The notes: generated by a model not told the origin, from the letters alone. Positions 1 to 7,416 are shown, counted from the first letter of the stretch. The stretch is DNA of 16,534 nt from CAMCFD01 sp965661355 (GCA_965661355.1 CBFIDI010000031.1:1-16534), one strand, 5' to 3'. Program-made: numbers and translations.

Positions 1-14
1 TATAGAAAATATGT

Positions 15-20
15 TATAAT
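15..20 (+). promoter_or_regulatory. Candidate -10 box of the first small gene
   Basis: A perfect TATAAT hexamer lies 31 nt upstream of the start codon at 52. The matching -35 box would fall outside the window, so only half of the promoter can be seen. In DNA this AT-rich a single hexamer is weak evidence. Confidence 0.3.
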
Positions 21-51
21 AAGATATATAAGATAAATTTTAGGAGTAAAA

Positions 52-258
52 ATGCCTGATATCAATAGCCAAAATAATTACAAAAGTAATAATAATGAAA
101 CACCCTCTCCTTCCGTTGCTTTACCTGAAGAGGCAAGTAAAGTCGTTAGTGTTTTAGGTGAAATAGAAAAATATACCTCGAATCTTAAAGGACAAATTAT
201 AGAAGAAATGAATGTGAACGGTTCTCAAGAAGAAAAAAGTCAAGGTTCTAGTCGTTAA
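52..258 (+). CDS. Small hypothetical protein, 68 aa
   Basis: I do not recognise this protein. It is polar and probably largely disordered: residues 1-25 are Asn/Ser/Pro-rich, residues about 26-52 could form one amphipathic helix, and the tail is Gln/Glu/Ser-rich. There is no signal peptide or membrane segment. The start is supported by a real Shine-Dalgarno sequence (TAGGAG at 41-46, 5 nt before ATG), which is unusual here since most genes in the window lack one. It converges with the small membrane protein gene at 295-546. The length, start context and proximal TATAAT argue for a true gene, but no function can be inferred. Confidence 0.55.
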   Translation: MPDINSQNNYKSNNNETPSPSVALPEEASKVVSVLGEIEKYTSNLKGQIIEEMNVNGSQEEKSQGSSR

Positions 259-294
259 AATTGATTTATATCTTCCTTTGGTTTAACCTCTGAT

Positions 295-546
295 TTATTT
301 ACGACTTTGCAAGTTGTAATAGCAAAATATATAACCCGTCACTATCACTAAAACAAAGCATATCAAAACTGAAAGCTCAAAGTTGAACAATTTATTGACA
401 TAGGACAATAAAATAATGTAGCTAATTAAATTGATAACAATAGCAAATAAGTATTTTATTTTAGTATTGATGTCAGGTTTAATTATAAAAAGTAAAAAAT
501 ACACAATTGTAAAAAACAGGAATATAAAAGAAAAAATATTGACCAT
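295..546 (-). CDS. Small three-helix membrane protein, 83 aa
   Basis: This is an unrecognised, very hydrophobic protein with three predicted membrane helices at about residues 3-23, 29-52 and 56-77. The short connecting loops carry Lys/Asp residues (KPDINTK), and the tail is basic (LQSRK). The ATG at 546 is preceded by AGG 5 nt upstream, an acceptable ribosome binding site. It is transcribed divergently from gap and converges with the gene at 52-258. Phe/Ile/Leu-rich ORFs can arise by chance in AT-rich DNA, but the regular helix-loop pattern and the start site favour a real gene. The function is unknown. Confidence 0.5.
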   Translation of the reverse strand: MVNIFSFIFLFFTIVYFLLFIIKPDINTKIKYLFAIVINLISYIILLSYVNKLFNFELSVLICFVLVIVTGYIFCYYNLQSRK

Positions 547-560
547 TTTACCTAAAATCT

Positions 561-589
561 TTGCAAATTAATTTTTATTGCCCTATAAT
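561..589 (+). promoter_or_regulatory. Probable sigma-70 promoter of gap
   Basis: TTGCAA (561-566) and a perfect TATAAT (584-589) are separated by 17 nt, the optimal spacing. Transcription would start near 596, giving a leader of about 60 nt before the gap ATG at 658. Confidence 0.5.
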
Positions 590-657
590 TTTGTTTAACT
601 AAACAATGACAATATTCTTGTTATTATCATTTATATTAAATCAATAATCAACAAAAA

Positions 658-1665
658 ATGACTACTAAAGTTGCAATTAATGGCCTAGGAAGAATTGGAA
701 GATGTGTTCTTAGGGCAATTTTTGAAGATGAAAAATACAATAATATAGAATTAGTTGCGGTTAATGCTTCGGCACCACTTGAAACTTTAAAACATATATT
801 AAAATACGATTCTGTTCATGGAAAATTTTCAAAATCAGTAGAAATTGGTGATAATTGCTTAATTATTGAAGGCAAGAAAGTTAAAGTTGTATCTCAGCGT
901 GACCCTGCAAAACTTCCTTGGAGCGAATTTGGAGTTGACTTGGTTTTTGAATGCACTGGCAAATTTACAATGCGAGAAGACGCTACAAAACATATTATTT
1001 CGGGTGCAAAAAAAGTGGTAATTTCAGCGCCTTCAAAATCTGATGATGTCAAAACTATAATATACCAAGTAAATTGCGACCAAATTAATGAAAATGATGA
1101 TATTATTTCGGTTGGATCATGCACAACAAACTGTTTGGCTCCAGTGGCAAAGGCTTTAAATGATATAATTGGTATAGAACAGGGTTTTATGACTACAATA
1201 CATGCTTATACTAACGATCAGAATATTGTTGATAATGCTCACCGCGACCTTAGAAGGGCCAGAGCTTGTGCAATGTCTATGATACCTACTTCAACGGGTG
1301 CGGCCAAAGCAATTGGCCTTGTTTTGCCAGAATTAAAAGGTAAGCTTGATGGCGGCGCAATTAGGGTTCCAACTTCTAATGTTTCGATGGTTGATTTAAG
1401 TTTTATTGCTAAAAAGGAAGTGACCCCAGAATTAGTAAATTTAGCCATAAAAGAATTTGCTGACGATAAAATGAGTGAAGTTCTGGAATATGTGACTGAA
1501 CCTTTAGTTTCAATTGACTTTAACCACACAACTTACAGCTCGTCTTTTGACTCTACTCAAACCAAGGCGAAGGGAAAATTTGTTAAAATTGCTTCTTGGT
1601 ACGATAATGAATGGGCTTTTTCTTACAGAATGATAGATATTGCTAATAAAATGTCGAACTTCTAG
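658..1665 (+). CDS. gap: Glyceraldehyde-3-phosphate dehydrogenase, NADP-type pocket
   Basis: This enzyme interconverts glyceraldehyde-3-phosphate and 1,3-bisphosphoglycerate in the cytoplasm. The 335 aa are full length. The Rossmann motif is INGLGRIGR (residues 7-15). The catalytic Cys155 sits in SCTTNC and the partner His182 in IHAYTND. The phosphate-binding regions STGAAKAIG and GGAIRVPTSNVS and the C-terminal WYDNEWAFS block are all present. The Asp that normally ends the second beta strand and selects NAD is Ala37 (VNASAP), and the usual Leu-Pro pair before the HxDLRRARA block is Asn193-Ala194. These changes resemble B. subtilis GapB and plastid-type NADP enzymes, so an anabolic role is inferred. 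The residues before the catalytic Cys read SVGS rather than the common SNAS. No Shine-Dalgarno sequence is visible before the ATG. Confidence 0.97.
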   Translation: MTTKVAINGLGRIGRCVLRAIFEDEKYNNIELVAVNASAPLETLKHILKYDSVHGKFSKSVEIGDNCLIIEGKKVKVVSQRDPAKLPWSEFGVDLVFECTGKFTMREDATKHIISGAKKVVISAPSKSDDVKTIIYQVNCDQINENDDIISVGSCTTNCLAPVAKALNDIIGIEQGFMTTIHAYTNDQNIVDNAHRDLRRARACAMSMIPTSTGAAKAIGLVLPELKGKLDGGAIRVPTSNVSMVDLSFIAKKEVTPELVNLAIKEFADDKMSEVLEYVTEPLVSIDFNHTTYSSSFDSTQTKAKGKFVKIASWYDNEWAFSYRMIDIANKMSNF

Positions 1666-1680
1666 ATAAATTACCAGTTT

Positions 1681-1708
1681 AAAATTATTAAAAAATATAA
1701 TTTTTAGT
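1681..1708 (+). terminator. Weak candidate terminator after gap
   Basis: An 8-bp A/T-only stem (1681-1688 with 1697-1704) with an 8-nt loop runs into a short T tract, about 16 nt after the gap stop codon. It has no GC pairs, so it is marginal and could be chance. The rest of 1666-1820 shows nothing recognisable. Confidence 0.2.
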
Positions 1709-1820
1709 CTCTTTAAATGAATTTTATCAAAATCTATTTTTTAATAATTTAATTAGAAATAATCGTTTAGTTTTTCGCTTTAAAATAATCTATGAGAAGT
1801 GATGATCTTGTGATATTTAA

Positions 1821-2780
1821 CTAATCAATAACAAAAGTTTTCTTAATTTCTCCCCTATTATCTTGCACTATAGATTCTATTCTTGATTGACTATTGATGT
1901 TTTTTCCATCCAGAATAATTACCTCATTTTTATCAGAATATTGCTTTATCTTTAAATTATTACCGCTATTTGATCTATTTTTATATTTTTTCTTATAATT
2001 TAAATTTACTGGCTTTTTTAAAATAAACTTAATATTAAATTCATCTCTATAATTTTTGCTTTTATCGTCAGAAATAGTTTTTAATATATAGGTTTTTGAA
2101 GTTTTATCATTAATGAAAGATTTATATTTTTTTCCATTAAATTTATAGCTAACTTTATTATTTTTATCGCTTTGTTTATTCTTAAAATATGAGGCGGAAA
2201 AATCTGATAGTAATTTAGTTTGAAATTGGTTATCTAAATTTTTTGCAATATTATAAGATTTTGCAATTTGTGATTTTAATATATAATTATTGAATTTTTT
2301 GATAGAATTTTGATCAAGCAGGCTAATTGATAGGCATTTATTACAAGATGATAAAGCTGATAAAATAATAACAGATTCTGAGTTGTTATTTAACTTAGAT
2401 AAATCAGCTGAGGCAGATTTTAAAATATAAAATATTTTAGGAAGGTTGTATCTGGCTGCTCGCATTATGGGGGTATAACCCTGATTGTCTTTAGCGTTAA
2501 CATTGGCTCCTTTTTTAATAAGGTGGTTAACAACTTTTATATTTTTATTTCTAACTGCAATATGTAAAGCGCTTGCTCCGCCAATATTTATTTTATTAAT
2601 ATTTTTTGGATTAATTCGGCTATAAAATATAACCGACTCAAGATCGTTGTCTGCTACTGCTTGCATTAAAGAAGTAATACCTATTTTTTGGTAAATATTA
2701 TCTTCAGTGGCATAAACAGAATAAGAGAAAGAAAAATAAAATATTAATGAGGCTGTGAGAAGCTTTAGATTATTTAGCAA
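1821..2780 (-). CDS. Exported ankyrin-repeat protein, 319 aa
   Basis: Residues 1-24 form a Sec signal peptide (hydrophobic core about 7-20, cleavage likely after VYA), so the product should reach the periplasm or beyond. Ankyrin repeats follow at about 36-67, 68-100 and 101-133, with a degenerate fourth at about 135-165. The middle repeat has the canonical G-x-ALHIAV...LIKKGANVNAKDNQ pattern. The C-terminal half (about 170-319) is Lys/Asn/Ser-rich, with no domain I recognise. The start is a TTG codon at 2780, 2 nt after the stop of the larger ankyrin gene, implying translational coupling. Ankyrin proteins usually bind other proteins. Most known ankyrin effectors lack a Sec signal, so an envelope role is at least as likely as secretion into a host. 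Confidence 0.85.
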   Translation of the reverse strand: MLNNLKLLTASLIFYFSFSYSVYATEDNIYQKIGITSLMQAVADNDLESVIFYSRINPKNINKINIGGASALHIAVRNKNIKVVNHLIKKGANVNAKDNQGYTPIMRAARYNLPKIFYILKSASADLSKLNNNSESVIILSALSSCNKCLSISLLDQNSIKKFNNYILKSQIAKSYNIAKNLDNQFQTKLLSDFSASYFKNKQSDKNNKVSYKFNGKKYKSFINDKTSKTYILKTISDDKSKNYRDEFNIKFILKKPVNLNYKKKYKNRSNSGNNLKIKQYSDKNEVIILDGKNINSQSRIESIVQDNRGEIKKTFVID

Positions 2781-2782
2781 TT

Positions 2783-4597
2783 TTATCTACTATATTTATT
2801 GTATTCTTTTAAGTTGGTTTTTGGCTTCCATCTATTTTCTAAATCTTTGATCATACTTTTCTTTTTTGGCGCTATCTTTTTAACCTTACCTATTACAGCA
2901 CCATTTTTTAGCAATAATTTTACAATTATTTCTCTTTTATATCTATGAGCTAGATCTAGAGCAGTAAACCCATCATCATTTTCAGCGTTAATTTCCGCTT
3001 TATGTTCAATTAAAAGCTGCACAATTGGCAAAAACCCTATTCTTACAGCGTCCATTAAATATGTCATGCCATATTTGTTAGTATAATTTACGTCCGCATT
3101 CATATCAAGTAAAATTTGCATTGATTTTAAATCTTGCATCGCAATTGCAATGTCAAGTGGTGTGTGACCTAGTAAGTTAGGTAAATCGGGGTCCGCACCC
3201 TTGTGTAATACTGAATATATAACTGGATATCGGCGCATTAAAACTGCAAAAGTTAATATTGTGTCGCCTTTAAAATTTCTGATATCTGGGTTTACAATCT
3301 CGCGATAAGCTTGGTTAAAAGCTGAAATATTTCTGCTTGTTATGGCGTCAAATAATATTGTTACTTTTTCGTTTGGTGATAAAATTACTGGAATATGTTT
3401 GTTGTCATTGCCACGATATCTATCTAAAATTGGCGGAGCCGGAACATGATTAGACGAAAATTTATCACTCCAGTCAAGTTCCTTTTTTTGCGGCTCTATA
3501 AAATCAACAAAATTTGCTTCATCAATGTAATTATCACTTTTAAGCTCTTTAATATATTGCTGCCTTAGTAATTCTAACCTTTTTACTTTTTTCTCCTCTT
3601 TTTCTTTTATTTTTTTTTGTTTAATGCGGTTTTTCTCTTTCAACTCTTTCTCTTGCTCAATTTTGCTTTTACTTTTGATGATTTCTTCGGGATTTTCTTC
3701 TTTTTTAATTTCTTTTTTTACTTCTTTTACTTCTTTATTAGCATTAATATTGTTGTCTTTGTTAATATTATCTTCTTTTTTGCTGTTAAAAATTGTAGAT
3801 GCTTGCCTTTTAATGCCTTGACTAATTGATTCTATAAAAGATTTTTCATTCTTTTCACTTTTAGCTTCTTTACCTGTTTTTAAGTCTTTGTTATCTTTTT
3901 CAGATTTTTCACCTTGTTCTTTTGTTTTAATTTTTTTATCTTCCAAATTGATCTTTTTAATATTCTTAGCATTTGTATTTTTAATGCTATTTTCAATAAA
4001 ATCTTTAATTTCTAAAGTAGGAGAATTTTTTAACTCTTTCTTCTCATCGTCATTCAATTTTGGTATAGAAGGGATTTCAGGGAACTTAATTTCTTGGTTT
4101 TGTGCCTCAATTTCTTGCGGCTCTTTGAGGCCTTCGTTAGCTATATCTTCTAAAATATTTAAATTTTCTTGCGTTATTTTTTTATCTTTCTTAATTTCAC
4201 GAGGGTTGTATTTTGTATTTTCAATTTCATTATTTTTACTTTCTGGCGCTATTTTATCTATAAATTTATTATCTACTTTATCAATTTCGTTGCTAGCTTT
4301 ATCTTTAATGTTATTTTCATTTTTTGCCTTATTCTCATCAATATTATTTACAATATTCTTTTTTTCTTTAAGCTCCTTAACATTGTCAAGGCCAAGAGAT
4401 TCTAAATCAACTTTAATATCTTCATCAGAAAATGGTTTATTTTCCTCTTCTATTTTTTTTAGTTCTAAAGTAAGGTCTTCAAGAGATTCTAGTTGAACAT
4501 TTTCATCAATTTTAACTTCTTCTTGTGCCCATAATTTTTTATTTGCAAGGGCGGTTAGAAGTGTTGTTGTAATAATTAAAACAGCATAGAGTTTCAT
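2783..4597 (-). CDS. Exported ankyrin-repeat protein with long Lys/Glu linker, 604 aa
   Basis: A Sec signal peptide spans residues 1-24 (cleavage after LWA, before QEE). Residues about 25-307 are a highly charged Lys/Glu/Asn low-complexity region. Residues about 308-353 are almost pure Lys/Glu/Arg/Leu and are likely a coiled coil or single long helix. A short Pro-containing segment (about 385-400, including APPILDRYRG) precedes five ankyrin repeats at about 410-441, 442-474, 475-507, 508-540 and 541-573. A basic tail (about 570-604) ends the protein. The architecture suggests an ankyrin head held away from an anchor by an extended periplasmic stalk; this is inferred. It lies 21 nt after yidD and 2 nt before the smaller ankyrin gene, and both carry N-terminal signal peptides. 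Confidence 0.88.
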   Translation of the reverse strand: MKLYAVLIITTTLLTALANKKLWAQEEVKIDENVQLESLEDLTLELKKIEEENKPFSDEDIKVDLESLGLDNVKELKEKKNIVNNIDENKAKNENNIKDKASNEIDKVDNKFIDKIAPESKNNEIENTKYNPREIKKDKKITQENLNILEDIANEGLKEPQEIEAQNQEIKFPEIPSIPKLNDDEKKELKNSPTLEIKDFIENSIKNTNAKNIKKINLEDKKIKTKEQGEKSEKDNKDLKTGKEAKSEKNEKSFIESISQGIKRQASTIFNSKKEDNINKDNNINANKEVKEVKKEIKKEENPEEIIKSKSKIEQEKELKEKNRIKQKKIKEKEEKKVKRLELLRQQYIKELKSDNYIDEANFVDFIEPQKKELDWSDKFSSNHVPAPPILDRYRGNDNKHIPVILSPNEKVTILFDAITSRNISAFNQAYREIVNPDIRNFKGDTILTFAVLMRRYPVIYSVLHKGADPDLPNLLGHTPLDIAIAMQDLKSMQILLDMNADVNYTNKYGMTYLMDAVRIGFLPIVQLLIEHKAEINAENDDGFTALDLAHRYKREIIVKLLLKNGAVIGKVKKIAPKKKSMIKDLENRWKPKTNLKEYNKYSR

Positions 4598-4618
4598 TTG
4601 ATAAATATATAATTAATT

Positions 4619-4843
4619 TCACTTAACTTCGTCATTTCCACCTTCAAAAAACGGATTACATTTTAAAATTCTTATACATCCAAAATAAATACCTTTTATT
4701 AAGCCTTTTTTTTGAATTGACTGAATCATATATTGCGAACAAGTTGGATTAAATCGGCATTTATTAGGCCCTAGAATTGGAGAAATAAATAGTTGATAAA
4801 ATCTAATTAAAGCAATAAATGGTAAATAAAGAAGTTTTTTCAT
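4619..4843 (-). CDS. yidD: Membrane protein insertion efficiency factor YidD
   Basis: This 74-aa protein carries the full YidD signature: an amphipathic N-terminal helix, FYQLFISPILGPNKCRFNPTCSQY (about residues 15-38) with conserved cysteines, KGLIKGIYFGCIRILKCNPF, and the GGNDEV C-terminus. YidD is a small inner-membrane-associated protein that assists YidC-dependent insertion of membrane proteins. The gene usually sits in the rpmH-rnpA-yidC cluster, so its position here, 3 nt after lptG, is a departure from that arrangement. The tight spacing implies co-transcription with lptFG and the ankyrin genes. Confidence 0.95.
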   Translation of the reverse strand: MKKLLYLPFIALIRFYQLFISPILGPNKCRFNPTCSQYMIQSIQKKGLIKGIYFGCIRILKCNPFFEGGNDEVK

Positions 4844-4846
4844 GAA

Positions 4847-5968
4847 TTAACCATTTTCTTTTTTATAAATTAACAAAACCCCTATTGCCAAAGAAATAAG
4901 AGTTGAAACCCAAGTTGAAGTAAAAACTGGCAAAATTTTTGACGCACCCAAGGCGGCAATAAAACTTAAAGTTATATAAAATCCAAGCCCGCAAATCATT
5001 CCTAAAAATATCATTAAAGCCACTTTTGAACTTCTGAAGTTATTAATACCAAAAAAACAGGCAATTAAGCTCATAGCCGTAAATAACAAGGGTTTTAAGA
5101 TTAAATTATTATAATATACGCGAAATTTAGACGACTGAAATCCTGCGTCTTGCAGGCTATTTATTAAATGTGGTAAAGAAAAAATAGAAAATAGCTTTAC
5201 ATTTTGAAAATTGCTAACCACCTTGTCACGAATAAAATCTGGCTCTAAATTCGTTTTTATATATATATTTTCTTGTTTTTTATTTAAATTTTCAAAGTCA
5301 TTGACTGTTCCATTCTCAATAAACCAGTTACCTTTTAGTAAAATTACTTTGTTAGCATCAATTCTTTTATAAAACTTATTTTTTTTATTTATAAACCAAA
5401 TTGAAGAATTTTCTAATTCAATATTTTTTTTATATACTTTTTTTGCACGAATAATAATCTCTTCATTTTTAATATTTAAATTATCTTGCTTTATCCATAT
5501 TCCGCTAGCCGATGAAACAACTTCGCGCAATTGTCTTTTAACATATTTTCCCTCTAAAGAGTTGAATTTTTCCATCATTACAATAGAAATTGGACCAAAA
5601 ATAGTCACCCAAAAAACTCCTAGTAAAAATGACGAAGTAGCAATGGGTGCAACAATGTGCCATAAAGAATAGCCCGAACCCCTCATTATTGTAATTTCAC
5701 TTTTAATAGATAATGTAAAAAAAGTTATAATCGCCGCTAACAAAACCAAAGATGGAGATATGTCATTAATAAAATCAGCATTTTGTAAAAACGCCATAAA
5801 AGCGACAATAAATATTGAAACTTCCGAGTCTGTGGTTTTGTCTAGAGCTTCAATGAAGTTTATTAAAAAAATTATCAGCCAAAATACTGCTAAAACTTGC
5901 AAAAACCTTACTAAGAATTCTTTGGCTAAATATCTATTAATCTTGTTTTTAAAAATTATCGGGCTCAT
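4847..5968 (-). CDS. lptG: LPS export permease LptG
   Basis: This 373-aa protein has the YjgP/YjgQ permease layout: three N-terminal membrane helices (about 14-41, 50-80, 104-131), a periplasmic beta-jellyroll region (about 135-280) and three C-terminal helices (about 290-370). The conserved cytoplasmic segment between helices 2 and 3 reads SIKSEITIMRGSGYS, the coupling region that contacts the LptB ATPase. With LptF it forms the inner-membrane transporter that extracts lipopolysaccharide toward the LptC-A-D bridge. It follows lptF by 3 nt and precedes yidD by 3 nt. The assignment as LptG rather than LptF rests on gene order. Presence of LptFG implies an LPS or similar lipid-containing outer membrane. 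Confidence 0.93.
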   Translation of the reverse strand: MSPIIFKNKINRYLAKEFLVRFLQVLAVFWLIIFLINFIEALDKTTDSEVSIFIVAFMAFLQNADFINDISPSLVLLAAIITFFTLSIKSEITIMRGSGYSLWHIVAPIATSSFLLGVFWVTIFGPISIVMMEKFNSLEGKYVKRQLREVVSSASGIWIKQDNLNIKNEEIIIRAKKVYKKNIELENSSIWFINKKNKFYKRIDANKVILLKGNWFIENGTVNDFENLNKKQENIYIKTNLEPDFIRDKVVSNFQNVKLFSIFSLPHLINSLQDAGFQSSKFRVYYNNLILKPLLFTAMSLIACFFGINNFRSSKVALMIFLGMICGLGFYITLSFIAALGASKILPVFTSTWVSTLISLAIGVLLIYKKENG

Positions 5969-5971
5969 AAT

Positions 5972-7054
5972 CTATTTCAGTTTTTTACCAATCATCATTT
6001 TTAAAGGAATAATTGAAAATATTGCAAAATTCAAATAAAGTAAAGGAGCTAGATGGATACGCACTTCCAAAATTTTATATAACGATATTGTTGTAATCAT
6101 GAAAATTGAAGATAAAGATATTGCTGTTAAAATTTTTAAATTACTTCCCTTTCTACTAAAATTACCGCTCAGCAAAGATGAAATGGCAATTAAAGTCAAA
6201 ATAACGGACATTAACGGGTAAGTAAGTCTTTGTTGAATTTCAGATTTGTATTTTTTTATGTCACTTCTTGTCGAGTCATCGTTGGGGTTTAAAAGTTCTG
6301 ATAAATATCTTTCTTTTGGCTTCCATCTCATAGATTTTATCTTGCCACTATCTCTTTCTGTAAGGTTAAAGACATAATCGTCAAATTCAAGAATTTCTAC
6401 CGTATTTAATTCACGATTATATCTTTGAATTGTTCCATTTTGCATATAAAGCAATAAATTTTCATTTTTAAAAGATAAATTACCGGTTTTCGAGGTAATT
6501 GTCAGCGAATATTCTTTATTGCTTTCATCATTTAATAATATGGAATGTAAAATATTTCTGCTATCTTTCTTTTTGACATAAATTGTTAAAGATTTTAAAT
6601 TTTCAAAAACGCCTTCATTAAAAGCGATATTGCTGTAATTGCTTTCAAAATTAATTCTTGCAAGCCTTAGTTTTTTGTTAGCATAAGGCATTATAAAAAA
6701 TGAAATTATATAGCAAAAAATAGATGCATATAACGCAACTTTTATTGCTGAATTTGAAATTTTAAAATTCGTTAACCCAGAACTTCTTAAAATTGCTATT
6801 TCATTATCTGATATCATTCTATTGAAAATGATTATAACCGCTGAAAATAAGGCAATAGGAATAATATAGGTTAAAAGCCAAGGTAAAATTAAGATAAAAA
6901 GCGATAAAAATTGTGAAATTTCAATACCATTTTCAGTTACATATTTAACAAAAGATATTGTTTTGCTAAACCAAATTAAGCTTACAAGTAAAAATAGTAC
7001 AGATAAGAAAGATTTAACCAGCTTGTTAGATATATATTTGCTATATAATTTCAC
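5972..7054 (-). CDS. lptF: LPS export permease LptF
   Basis: This is a second YjgP/YjgQ-family permease, about 360 aa, with the same three-helix, periplasmic domain, three-helix arrangement. The coupling segment reads ISDNEIAILRSSGLTNFKI, matching the family's E-I-x-x-L/M-R-x-S-G pattern. It is the first gene of the inferred lptF-lptG-yidD-ankyrin operon. Two starts are possible in frame: GTG at 7054 (protein begins MKLYSKYIS, chosen because family members often begin M-x-x-x-x-R/K-Y-I) and TTG at 7060, two codons earlier. No convincing Shine-Dalgarno sequence decides between them. Confidence 0.93.
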   Translation of the reverse strand: MKLYSKYISNKLVKSFLSVLFLLVSLIWFSKTISFVKYVTENGIEISQFLSLFILILPWLLTYIIPIALFSAVIIIFNRMISDNEIAILRSSGLTNFKISNSAIKVALYASIFCYIISFFIMPYANKKLRLARINFESNYSNIAFNEGVFENLKSLTIYVKKKDSRNILHSILLNDESNKEYSLTITSKTGNLSFKNENLLLYMQNGTIQRYNRELNTVEILEFDDYVFNLTERDSGKIKSMRWKPKERYLSELLNPNDDSTRSDIKKYKSEIQQRLTYPLMSVILTLIAISSLLSGNFSRKGSNLKILTAISLSSIFMITTISLYKILEVRIHLAPLLYLNFAIFSIIPLKMMIGKKLK

Positions 7055-7087
7055 TTGCAAAAAGGTAGATTTTATGTTTAAATTACA

Positions 7088-7115
7088 ATAATATCAAAAT
7101 TCATATTTAAGACAA
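7088..7115 (-). promoter_or_regulatory. Candidate promoter of the lptF operon
   Basis: On the minus strand, TTGTCT (7110-7115) and TATTAT (7088-7093) are spaced 16 nt apart, giving a start near 7081 and a short leader to lptF. The match is moderate and the DNA is AT-rich, so this is tentative. Confidence 0.3.
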
Positions 7116-7134
7116 TATTAAATATTAATATAGT

Positions 7135-7163
7135 TTTAAATGTTATAAGAAATTTCTTATAAT
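7135..7163 (+). promoter_or_regulatory. Candidate promoter of thiS
   Basis: TTTAAA (7135-7140) and a perfect TATAAT (7158-7163) are separated by 17 nt. The region between the two boxes and most of the -10 box fall inside the perfect palindrome at 7143-7162, so a protein bound there would block RNA polymerase. Confidence 0.35.
7143..7162. repeat. 20-bp perfect palindrome, possible operator
   Basis: TTATAAGAAATTTCTTATAA is identical to its own reverse complement over 20 bp. A further palindrome CTTATAAG lies at 7168-7175, so the heptamer TTATAAG or its complement occurs at 7143-7149, 7156-7162 and 7168-7175. The array lies between divergent lptF and thiS, overlapping the candidate thiS -10 box. 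A dimeric repressor site is the natural reading; no family can be named. Confidence 0.45.
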
Positions 7164-7212
7164 ATAACTTATAAGCAAATCAATTTCAACGAAAAGTTTA
7201 GTTAAACAAACC

Positions 7213-7416
7213 ATGATTACAATTACTTTAAATGGCGAAAATAAAGAATTAGACAATAATTGCAATATAGCAGATTTAATAAATAAATTTGACCTTGATA
7301 TAGAAAAAATTGCAATAGAAAAAAATCTAGAAATAATAAATAAAATCGATTACAAATCAACAAAAATAGATGAAGGTGACAATATTGAAATTGTCCATTT
7401 TATTGGCGGCGGTTGA
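7213..7416 (+). CDS. thiS: Sulfur carrier protein ThiS (orphan)
   Basis: This 67-aa ubiquitin-like protein begins MITITLNGENKEL and ends in VHFIGGG, the Gly-Gly tail that ThiF adenylates and that carries the thiocarboxylate donated to thiazole synthase ThiG. The beta-grasp pattern (two N-terminal strands, the helix IADLINKFDL, then the terminal strand) fits ThiS at its usual length. No thiG, thiF, thiO or other thiamin gene is nearby. It stands alone on the plus strand, diverging from lptF and ending 6 nt before the convergent gene at 7423-8070. No TPP riboswitch is visible in its leader. It may serve ThiG encoded elsewhere or another sulfur transfer reaction. No Shine-Dalgarno sequence precedes the ATG. 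Confidence 0.9.
   Translation: MITITLNGENKELDNNCNIADLINKFDLDIEKIAIEKNLEIINKIDYKSTKIDEGDNIEIVHFIGGG

Noticed and set aside
3888..4496. A 202-codon plus-strand open frame opposite the large ankyrin gene, with shorter ones at 3617-3829 and 4169-4405
   Set aside because: They are mirror images of the Lys/Glu-rich low-complexity region: AAA/GAA codons read as TTT/TTC on the other strand give long Phe/Ser/Leu runs without stops. There is no start context or domain.
7176..7212. A possible TPP riboswitch upstream of thiS
   Set aside because: The leader is short and AT-rich with none of the conserved thi-box sequences such as CTGAGA.
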